From positions 8,171,558 to 8,235,557 of the forward strand of contig NC_049980.1 in NCBI RefSeq assembly GCF_000003815.2: a DNA stretch of 64,000 nucleotides, given 5' to 3'. The translations under genes were made by a program, and so were the position numbers. Positions 23,101 through 35,100 of the stretch are shown piece by piece. How positions within the stretch are numbered: position 1 is the stretch's first letter; every line of letters begins with the position of its first letter. Below the pieces are notes generated by a model, which saw only the letters and a program-made list of their open reading frames with translations, did not search any database and was not told the origin of the DNA. Source of the stretch: Branchiostoma floridae (Eukaryota; Chordata; Leptocardii; Amphioxiformes; Branchiostomatidae).

Positions 23101-26100
23101 GCCATTGGAGAACTTCTTGCCTACTCTATACATACAGTCTGATTCAACAACAACATAGCGCTACTGGGAATAGTCACTAATGGCATAATTCATTCTAGAT
23201 TTTTACACTATATTGAGTCAAATTTTCTGCCATCTAATATTCTAATTCATAGTGTGTCAGTGGTTGTGGTGCTTCATGTGGCCTTCTGGTTATATTATAG
23301 CATATATCAAGGCATATTACACCATTTTCACAGTACAGTAGAGTGTACGAACATGCCCCTGTCTAACATGTGCCCAAAAAGGACACATGGATTTGGTGTG
23401 TCAGTGTGCAAAATCTACACATTTGCCACAAAGACCAATAAACTGTGTTTTTTTTTCAAAATTCTAATGTATCAAGATCATATTTAGAATTTTTTTCACA
23501 TACAAAGAGAGCTACAGGTGTTCCCCAGCCTACCTGTACCCCCACCACCCTGGTAGCTGAGGATGTCTGTGTACAAGGGCCCCTCCATGTGGGGATGGAT
23601 GCTGGTGGGCTCCCCAAACCTGCTGCAACCACATGCCTCCTCTTTCTCCTGTCCAGAATCGGGCTCACCTGTTAGGGGTTAAATACATTAGGTCCATCTT
23701 GCACAGACATCCTACTGGTTTTCTGGCTGAGATAAAAATCCCTGTTCTTTAAATCTCTGTGTCCCAATGTTTTGTCTTACAATAGAAGGACAGACATTGT
23801 CTTTGATCTAAGTTAAGAAACATTTTCCCAAGATTTCTTTTTTATCTGTTATGAGCAGGACTGTCTCCAGTAACCTCTCTCCTAGGATAGATATCATAAA
23901 AAAATCTGAATTTCAAGGAATTAAAATGTACTCTTTAAGCTTAGAATGACAGATGCAACAATGAAAATCAGCAATATATGGGCTTCTAAATTCCAACTGA
24001 CACTTGGTGAAATGTGTAAATAAAAATATTTTTTTAAGATTTGCCTTTCCAAAATTTTCTGAGGAGAAGATCCCTGAAGACACTTATAGTTTTGCAAGCC
24101 CCAACACCTATAGCCCAATGGGTGGGACAGAAAACCATTTCAAAGCTGGAGACAGTCCTGGTGCAAGAACACTGCAGTCAACAGGTTGCTTCAAGGTCCA
24201 ACACAAATTGACACAGATTAAGCAGTGCCTACCTGTGAGGTGTACTCATAAGGATCCTTCTCTTCTGCTGAAAGTTTTTCAGGAGTCGTTGGATCTCCTG
24301 TTAAAGTTGGCCTCTCATCTTTTCCAGCAGTGTCAGGTGCAGCAACCGTCTCTGCTGTAGTTGGGGATCTTTTTCTTTTCTTGGTTACCTGTGCATGGCC
24401 ATCACTTGCTTCATCTTTTCTCTGTCCTCTTTTCTCACTCTCATCATCAGGGACCTGATGCCCAGGCACCTGCTCTCCCTCTTCACTACTTCTCCAGTAC
24501 TCAAGTGTGTCTGCATTAGATGACGTAGACAGTGACTTTTTGAGAGGCTGGATCGCCTCCTCCGTCTCTCCAGATGTGCGATCCATAGGCCGCTCCCTGC
24601 CTGCTGATTGACAGGAATCATTTGCTTCCGCAGGTGCCTCTTCTTGTTCTTCTGCCTTTACTTCCGCCCGTGCCAACGTCTCTTGGTATAATCCACACGT
24701 GTGCTGTGCCAGAGAAACATCAACTTTTTCTTCTTCCACGTCCATCACATCTGCCTGGCTGATCTCATTACCTTCAATGTGCCCTTCAGTCTTCTGTACT
24801 GACATCTCTGACTCCTCAGAGTCCAATAACTGAACCGGCCTCCTCCTGTGACCTTTAACCTTCTGTCCTTTCTTCCTGCTGCTTACAGGAGGATCAAACA
24901 AGTCTTCACTGCAGAGAAATACAAAATGTACATCATGAAAAACATGGGCAATGAACAAGCTAGAAAATATTCTCAGGGTTGGACAAGTTTTCTAAAATTC
25001 ACATACAAAAAAAATTTACTTGCCCAAACCAACTTTTCACTTGCCCGAAATTCAAATGACCTGTATTTTTACTTCCATCGATGGCATTCTTGTTATTGAC
25101 TCTATATTTCTCTGTTGACCAATGCTTGATGCCATGACTGAAAAGTGGCAAGTACATGTATACAAATGTATAAAGATCTCACTCATTGAAAAATCTTGCT
25201 TGCCCAATCGGGCAAATGGGATAGGACATGCACTTGCCCGACCATCACTTTCACTTGCCTGGGACAATAGGGCTAGTCCAACCCTGACTCTCTATTGTTA
25301 CATCATCTATTCATAAAGAACAATCATCATCCATATATTATACTCAACATCTATCTAACTGACTAATAAACTGGTGAATGTACCAACAAAACACATCTAA
25401 CGTTATAACCAGCTCAGAAATGAACAAGGAATAACAATGAGTTATCTACCCAGAATTGAAGAGTTCAAAAATTTGTTTTTCCCTAGAACTAAGTACTGAA
25501 GGAGCATCCTTATTAGATATCTTGAAACAGAGCAAAGGTTAGGTGTGAAGGTTGTTTGGTGTTACAGTAATATAACCACCTGCTGCTACACTGTGTGCCT
25601 AGCGTGTTATGACAATGGGCGATTGTACTGGCTGAGAAACAGATACAGATATCAAGGTGGCCAATTTGTTTCAAAGCTGAGTTATTAAGGCATTATCTGT
25701 TACCTGTCTGCTGGCCCGGGTGCATCATCTTCCTCAGAGCTGCTGTCCTGTTCCTCCTGCTGGGCTCGCACTTTCTCCCTCACCCTGGTGAAGAGGGAGG
25801 GGAGCTTGCTGGGACTCTCTTTGATGGCCTTCAGCTGGTCGGCATCAAGTTCTGGGGGTTCTGAAAAAGGTAATAACCTTGAATTGATAAGTAAGTTTTG
25901 ATAGCTTATTTTCAGGTTTAACCACCAGAAAGTACTAACTGCAACATTCCAGTTTTCCATGTGTAATTCTTTGCACACAATGTTTTCTTCAACCAATGTT
26001 TCGATGGCCGCCTGTCCCCTTCCTCGCGATCAGGGCAATTCTGACTGGTACATTTTACGCTGCAGTATAGGTGTTGTTGCTTAAGCCCCCTTCACACGAG

Positions 26101-29100
26101 AGCACGAATGAGCCGGAATGCCGTCCGAATGAATTTTTTTTTCTATTCGTGGCAATTCCTCGCAATTCGTACTGTATTCTAAACATTTGTACTGCGTTCC
26201 AGATATTCGTCCCCGTTCTTTTGGCTGGCTCGAAAGTTTTTGACATGTCAAAACCTGTCGAGGTGCATTCGAAGTGTAGAAATATCGAATGGCATTCCAA
26301 ATGGATTCTAAGTGGATTCTAACTAGTCTAACTGCAGTCTGACCGCATTCTGTGGCATTCCAACATTATTCGAAACGTTTTTATCTCATTCGAAGGAGAA
26401 CCGAAAAGGCAAGCCACTTCGAATCCTGCCCGAATGTGGCCAAAAGAATATCTCGAATGCAGTAAGAATTTCTAGAATACACTACGAATTCCCAGGAATA
26501 GAAAAGAATTTTCATTCTGACGGCATTCTGGCTCATTCTTTCTCGTATGAAGGGGATATCAAGTCCATTTGGAACCCCCGCTCGGAATGGCCCCGAATGT
26601 GTTACGAATTTTGCAAATACTTCATTCCGACTGGTTCGGCTTGATTCCTGCTAATTCGATTTCCGTGTGAAGGCCCTATTACAGATGCAGTCGCAAAAGT
26701 ATTTACATATAAAACAGATACTCACTATCAACAATACAGTCCAAAACATAAAGGAGCACATATCATTATCTACTTCTTAAGAATGCAGTCCTAACTTGAC
26801 AGAGTCTATATCCCATATCATTAGGTAATGTTAATGTTGAAGGCCATTGGTTTAACTGCTTCCTTAGATTAGCATTTGGTAATGTATTTTGTCACAACAA
26901 CCATGCAAAAATGTTTCCATTGAAATAGCTTGAATATAAACCTTACTTTGTAGCTGAAAGAGAGGCGGCTGATTGTCCTCCTGTGTATGGTCAGACTGAC
27001 TCTCCAGCACAGCTCCCATCCTCATCTGTAGTGGAGCCCCTTCCCCAGGCTGTCCACCCCTGTTGGCTGCAGTGGTTAGTCCCTGCCCACCACTGGTACC
27101 TGGGTCAGCAAAGACACTACCATTCCCTTCTGGGGTGGTGTCAGCACTAGTGACTGCACTGGTCGGGGTTGTGTCAGTGGGAGACTCTGTGTAGTCAGGG
27201 ACAGGAGTGCTGTGTCTGGGCAGGCGGGGTCGCGTGGCCTTCATGAGGGGAGGGGTGGTGGCAATTGGTCGGAACAGCCCTCCATCTTTGGGGAGGGCAA
27301 GGTGAAATGGAACTGCAAGGAAGAAACAAAGTATCATCAAGTCTTCTTTATGAACAAAGCAAAAGGAAGAAGTTTTGTATATACTACACTATGAAAACAG
27401 TTTTATAGCAATACAGTGAATTGTTAAAGTTTAGAGCAAAGCTGGAAAGCAAAGTACATTACAATCATCTCCATATACATGTACATGTAACGTTACCTGA
27501 GGACTCTGAGTTGTTGGCCTGTGCTGATGGTGTAGCCCTGCTCTCTCTTGGTGTCTCCTCTTTTTCAGTATCACAAAGAACAACTTCAACAGAGGAATCT
27601 TCTTTGCAAGAAAAAAAGCAACATTTAGAGATCATCTAATTGGCACAACTTAATTCAAGTTACTAGTTATTTCCTGTATTTATACTCAATTCACCTATAC
27701 AAGTGACATTTCATCAGCTTGAAAGTCCGTCTGTATTGGTAGAAGTCATTCTACAATGTACATCTAAGTTTAGCCTGTGTTCATACAATCTCTTGTTAGC
27801 TGGGGTTAATGACCTTCCCCCCAATCCCCCCCGTCGGGCTGGCCGCTAGTCAGGCTAGATCAAAGTTGTACTGAAATTTCCAACTCAAAAATTGGACTTA
27901 CCAAAATTTTGATTGCTCATTTCTTGAAGAGACTAGAGTTGGTCAGTCAAAAATTCAATATTTGTGTTGGAAACAACAGTTTGAATTTGATCCAGATATT
28001 TACAAACCTTCCCTGTATTGACTTCTCTGAAAAGTGATGAAGAAAAAGCAAATTACCAGTATAGCCTACATGTACATGATAAAAAAATCCCTACCCTTTT
28101 CTGCAACTGAAATATCAGCTTCCTCTTCTACATCTGGACCGTTGCCTGCTTCTTCATCTTTTTGGGAACTAGTGTCTGTGACACCTACATGTACGTCTTC
28201 TACTTCTTCCTTGGAATGTTCGGTAGGAGCTGGTCCCACTGGCTGTTTAGTAACTTGACCTTGAGGTAGGAAGAGCAGCTGACTTGGTGCTAACTCTGGC
28301 TCCGTCGACTGGTCTTCTAAATCCTCAACCATTTCTCTCACCCTACTTTGCACGTTTTGAGACTGGGAACCATCTAAAGATGGGGTAAAATGAAGTGCCC
28401 AATTGTCTTGCACATCATCAGAGCCTTCTTCTTGTTCATCAGTGATATCTTCCCTTTGCAAAGACCTGCCTTCACCCTCTTGTACTGCAATGTCCTCTGT
28501 TCTGACTTGCTTTTCATCATCTTCAGACTTTCTGACATCTTCTTTTTCTTGGTCCGCATCCTCTTCAATCATTTCAACCTGGCTATAGGATGTCTGTGGG
28601 TCATCTTTGCTGGTACTCGCCAATTCCCAAAGTGAAACCTTTTTCTTCTGAGCAACGTCTCCTCCAGACGTCTGCAAGACATCTTCAGGATTTTCTACTG
28701 ATTGCACCCTGACCGTCACACTTTCAGGTTTGCCTTGTGTTTGAACGTCCTCTCGCATTTCCACTGACACCCCGATTGCTCCACTCCCTTGGCTCATCTC
28801 TAGAAGCTGCTCAATGGCAGCTTCCAGCAAACAGTTTTGTGCCTTGTAAACGCTGATTAGTATGTCTTCATCCAGACTAGGAAACATACCCTTCAAGAAG
28901 TCTAATGTTTGTTTCAACTCCTGTCTTTCACTCTTCCTACCAGTCTGACTACTTCCAGAGGATGATGATGAAGATGCAGCCTTATTGTCTTGAAGTCCCT
29001 CTGCTTTGGTTTGTTCTGTAGATACAGATGGACGACCTTTGTTGCTCACTTCCTGGGAGATGCTTTCATCATGTTCTGATGATAGTTCTGTATCTGGGAG

Positions 29101-32100
29101 CTGCAGGTGAAGGGAGGGAGGCCTGCTGGTAGAGTCCTTGGTCATGTCCGCAGACTTGGTCCCACTTGGTCCCTCACCATCAGGACCTGGTGCAAGCAGA
29201 TCCTAGACCAAATGATGAAGCAGATATATGACAAGATGACCAGAAGCCCGATGCCAGTTTTTTAGAGAGAAAGAAAGGCTCAAACAATAAACTGTAGCAT
29301 CTGTCATGTATTCAATCTGCCAAAGTAGAGGACATTTTCAGAGACATTTGAGATGAAATACAATAGTGCAAATCTTAACTGTATTGATTACTAGAGGAGA
29401 AAGCATACCTGAGACCATTGTGGTTCACTGGGCTGCCATGGATGATCTACAAGTTCCTGCTGAGACTGGGCAGAATTGTGTGATGATCCTTGTAATGATG
29501 GAACAGGAGGGTCTTCTGCAACTTCCAAAGACTTATCTACACAACGAAACATCATTTTTCTTATCATGACATTGTGAATCATAGAGGTTTGCTATGCCTT
29601 GTCCTAAAACTTTGCTACAGACTTATCAATCCATCTACAAATAACATTATCTTACCATTATTTTAATATATAATTGGTAAACCTGATTTCAATTAGATTA
29701 TCTAAAGTGTCATGTTCACCTTGTTCCTCTGTTTCCCCTGTTGGTGATGATGGGATGATGTGTGGGGTGTGGCCGTACGCCTCTGGTGATGGGGAGATCA
29801 CAGTCTCAGAACCTCTGGAATATGGAGAACACATTTTGTCTGTTCAGGTAAATCATGTACAACAGGTGGAAATTGTCAAGTTTTGCTACTTCTGCTTGTC
29901 TTTTGGTTCTATCATGTCAAGAGGTTGGTTTCTACAATGATGTTCAATCACTGCACAGCAGGTACAGTACATTGTAAAGTTTGTCTGTTTAGGTACATCA
30001 TGTACATGTAACAACAGGTAGAAATTGTTCAACAGTATCGAAATCAATTATTTTCATGCCATTGACATCTAACGTCCTACAAAACTTGAGTTCTTGTCTC
30101 ATGACTCTACCATGTCAAGAGGTTGGTTTCTACATACAATGATCTACAACCACTGCACAGCAAGTACAATACATAGTAAAGTCACATCCATACCCCTCTG
30201 ATGACAGACTGGTGTCCTGTACCAACATGGGTTCTCCTGAGAGCTGCAGACAGCCCAGGTTCTCAGCTGGGGTGGATAGGACATGCTCCTCTTGGGGTCC
30301 TGAAGGAAATGGAAAAAAGTATAACATCTATTTAAAAAGTACATTACATAGATAGATTGACTTTGTTTGAGAGCTCATCAAGAAGGCATCACTTCAAGCT
30401 GAACACAACTGGACTACCCTTATCTTTGGTATACACCGTGAGCGCCCCCAAGCAGGTACTGCAGGAACTGCAGAAGTAGACATGTTGATGTGAGGCTCTA
30501 TAGTGATGGCATTTGTTATCATCCATGTGTTAGATATTCCAACGCTACCATGCAAATCATACCTTTCCATTAAATCTGAACATGAATTTTTGGCATATAA
30601 GAATCTTACTAATACACAACTAGTGATCCTGGGGAGACCAGCCAATCAGACCTTTGTGATGTTGATTCCACACACGTTTTAACAGATTTTCTAATTGTCT
30701 ATAACATGTATTATCAACAATACAAAAGAAAGATGAAGTGACGTACTCTGGACATCTTCCATGAACATATCCTGCCATTCCCTTATTGGTCAATTTCCTA
30801 ATTAGCAGGCTACCATTGGTCGAACTGCTACTTATGATGGACAGCCTTTTGTTTGCCACATTGAACTCGTTTTAGATCTATCATGGCCGCCGCGTGAGAA
30901 AGGTGTACAGTGATGGCATTTGTTATCATCCATGTGTTAGATATTCCAACGCTACCATGCAAATCATACCTTTCCATTAAATCTGAACANNNNNNNNNNN
31001 NNNNNNNNNNNNNNNNNNNNNNNNNNNNNNNNNNNNNNNNNNNNNNNNNNNNNNNNNNNNNNNNNNNNNNNNNNNNNNNNNNNNNNNNNNNNNNNNNNNN
31101 NNNNNNNNNNNNNNNNNNNNNNNNNNNNNNNNNNNNNNNNNNNNNNNNNNNNNNNNNNNNNNNNNNNNNNNNNNNNNNNNNNNNNNNNNNNNNNNNNNNN
31201 NNNNNNNNNNNNNNNNNNNNNNNNNNNNNNNNNNNNNNNNNNNNNNNNNNNNNNNNNNNNNNNNNNNNNNNNNNNNNNNNNNNNNNNNNNNNNNNNNNNN
31301 NNNNNNNNNNNNNNNNNNNNNNNNNNNNNNNNNNNNNNNNNNNNNNNNNNNNNNNNNNNNNNNNNNNNNNNNNNNNNNNNNNNNNNNNNNNNNNNNNNNN
31401 NNNNNNNNNNNNNNNNNNNNNNNNNNNNNNNNNNNNNNNNNNNNNNNNNNNNNNNNNNNNNNNNNNNNNNNNNNNNNNNNNNNNNNNNNNGTGACGTCCA
31501 CGTAGCCTCGTCGGCTTATCTGTCAAAAAGTGTGCCAAAAAACACAAGGATATGGTGTGCCAGTGCGCCAACATCTGCACATATGCCACCAAGAGGTGTA
31601 AATTTGTTGGGTTTTTTTGCAGGGTGCGAAGCCATTATCTTAACAACATATTTTTCCAGACAGTGGCCTATACATGCTGGAAGCAAATCATAGCTCAGGG
31701 TACCATACCGTAGCAAAACAAGCAATATCCGATGATCAAACCTGTACTTTGTGTTTTTCCTTTATTATATCAAATACTACAGGAATTTCTGTGGTAAACC
31801 AAGTTATCATCATCATCATCACCAGTCCCATAGCTTTTAACCAATACCAAAATTCCTCAAGTCTTACCTTTGCCGCTGAAAGCTCTTCCTCACCCAGCCG
31901 TCTCCTTGCCTTCATTGGGGACTCCTTGGCCTGGCCTGCCTTCCTTGGAGATTTGTGTGGGGACTTCTTTGGTGACTTTGTTTTGCCCTTTAATGGAGAC
32001 ACCTTGATACCTGCGGCTTGTGCTTCACTGAGGTGCTTAATATCTTTTCTTGGAGATTTGATTGGAGTCTTTCTGGGAGACTTTTTTAAGGGTGTTTCCG

Positions 32101-35100
32101 TATGGCTGCTACCGCTGGAGCTGCTAGTGAAGGAGCTGATAGTGCTGATGGTGGAGGATTGTAACTGGACACTGCCGCTAGAACTACTGCCACTCAACTT
32201 GCTGGGGCCTGCAGGGAGACAGAGTGGTAGAAACACTATATTACTGACCAAAACATCATTTGTTCAGGACAAAAAGCTATCATACGTCAAATGTAGCCTG
32301 ACTACCATCCTCCAATCCTTAAGCTAGCTAAAAACTAACCAGCAAGGGAAAGGATTGAGCCAGAGGTCACTATGGAGGATGGTACTCGAGCTACGTCAAA
32401 CAACCTTGGAATTTCTCATCATATATATATAGTGCATATTTCATAACATATTTATATATGTAAGACCACTTTACACAATACAAGGATAGGCAGAAATATG
32501 GTGTAAGAAGATACAACCTGATCAAGTACTACAGCACCATTAAAAAGTTGATGTATAAATTGAGATACAGACATAGTAGTGTAGGTCAGACATCGAAGTT
32601 AGGGCTGCCCATTGACAAGCATGTTGAAATACACTGAATGAAGGCTTCAAAAAAGTACTAACCCATAGTTCAATCTTTAAAATTCTTCTCCACCAGAAAG
32701 TCACTTGGGTCTAGTTTATAAGCATTCAAAGAAAACAGAGGGTTGTTTGGCTCATTCTCGGAGAAAAGCTCGCTCTATGAAAGAAACCTCACCTTTGACC
32801 CATTTTCCCTCCTGATACAACCAGTAGCACCCTATAACTAAAACCTGTCCTTACACCAGCTGAACTGCTGAACTGAACAAATTTTGACCCAAACAGGAAA
32901 GCTTAGACCCTACCTGTCTCTTCTAACTCAAAAAGTCTCCAGATTGGGCAAAAATTTTCAAGGAAAAGAAGGATTTTCAAGGATTTTAAGTCACACCCAA
33001 ATGGTCTTCCCATTTTTTGCCCTCTACCGCGCAACGCAACTCTGACGTCAGCCCTGTAAGTAGTAATATGTGATACTGCAAATGCCTTTTAAGTTTGCAG
33101 TGATACATTTCACAGTTGGGAGACAATGTCATGTGCTTTGGTGGTTTTAAGTTTGTGATAGCACTTAAACTCTAATCAAATACAATAATGGAAACACAAG
33201 TTTTCAGTTTGTGATGACCGTAAACACAAAAGCACTACAAAAATGTTAACAATTACAGTACATAGTTGACAGGGAAGTTCCTTACCAGGACTGGTTAGAT
33301 GAGGCACACTCTTGTAAGCAGGAGACATTTCTGAGTCAGTCACAAGAGCTGTGGATGCTTCACTCAGTCCACCCAGACCTTCACTCTCTGATGACCCTGG
33401 GTCTACTTCATGTCTTCCCTCTGTGTAACAATAACAAAGTTAAAACTATCACATTAAAGTCCAAGCTATTCCCAGAGAAGAAGATGGTTAAACTATGAAG
33501 AGTAGGAGAATGTTTCTGGCAGCTTGATGCTACCACCGCTGCAGACAATTAGGAGTAAATCCAAATATTACAGGCAGATTCTCCACTCGTACCATCAAAA
33601 AGTTGAACGAACTTGAGCCTGGTGTGGTGGCGGGGTCTCTCTCCCAGTTCAAAACTGGGGCGTGCCCTGCTGCATTAATAATTGTGTCGCCCCCATATGT
33701 CCTTGAATATATGTAAATGATACTAACACGCTGCATTCACTTGTCTCGTCACTTCGTACACAATATCAAATATCAAGTTTTCCCCTAGTTACTTGTACCT
33801 GTCACTTGTTACTGACACTATGCACAACCGCTAGTAATCTCTGCAATAGGGCCTTAACAGTACAGAAAGAAGAAGAAAACTGGAGTTACCTGTTTCTGAT
33901 AAAGCAGACATGTCCCCCTCCTCACTCTCCTGTATCTCATGTACAGGGATGACTTTTACAGGTGTGACGATGCTGGGGATGGGCCGGACAAGTCCAGGCA
34001 GGGAGCTCCTACTGGAAGATCAAACAAATAATCCAATTTGTACATCTTGTGTAGTACTACAACAATTACATCCAAACCTTATCAGAGAACAGAAGAGTAC
34101 CAGTACCATTTTCCGTACTGACCGCCGACTCAATACTTTGGTTAGCAAGTGAAACTACGTACAGAGCCAGCAGTCACTATAGAGGATGGTACTCAGGCTG
34201 GAGTAACAGAGCAATGAGAGAAGAAAATAGTGAAATTACCTCATAGTTTGAGCTACTTTTTTCCTTTGGAGAGAGGCATGTAGAAATGAGAAGGAACAGT
34301 TGTCAATATTGTTCTTTGTGAGACAGTGAAAACAGGTACAAAAATACAGTATGTCAGCAATTAAATTAGTTTCAACATTTCTTTTCTCAAGCTGAAGGTC
34401 TTACTTCTCCATCCCACTATTCAAGTACCATCTATGTCCTCCTTACCTGCCACTGCTGTTTCCACTACTTTGAGGAGTGGATGTTGATGTGTCTGCCTCC
34501 TCCTCGTGATGGCTATCATCACCTGCTCCTTCCTCTTCATTATCATTATCATCATCATCACCTCCATCACCTGACAAAAGGTAGATTGTAGCTATATCAG
34601 GCACAGGAACTGGACAGGTATGCAAAGCTCTAAGCTGACAAGATCTTATCTTCAGACTAGTACAATACTCTAATGGCTTATCAAAATGCTGCACCTGTTC
34701 TGCATTAACTCTTTGATCACTCATCTGAAAATTGAAGTATGAGTATAGCACGAATGGCCAATTGGCTAGGAGACACTCACTTCACCCAAGAGTAAAAAAA
34801 AATGGGTACCTGACTTCAGTTGGGGAAGCATAAAGATGGTGGAATGAGGGATAGTTGACTACTAACCCACTGCTCCTACGGCTATATCATGGNNNNNNNN
34901 NNNNNNNNNNNNNNNNNNNNNNNNNNNNNNNNNNNNNNNNNNNNNNNNNNNNNNNNNNNNNNNNNNNNNNNNNNNNNNNNNNNNNNNNNNNNTCAGCAAA
35001 ATGAGTTTTTCTCATTCTTACCTCTTCCTCCACCAGCACCACCCCCTCCACCGCCTTGCTCTGCTCCTCCATTCCCATCATCCTCTGCTCCCCCACCTTG

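Noticed and set aside
31674..32327. A 217-codon + strand frame
   Set aside because: It is the antisense of the SPKK-repeat exon 31868-32208 of TP53BP1; its apparent hydrophobic content is a by-product.
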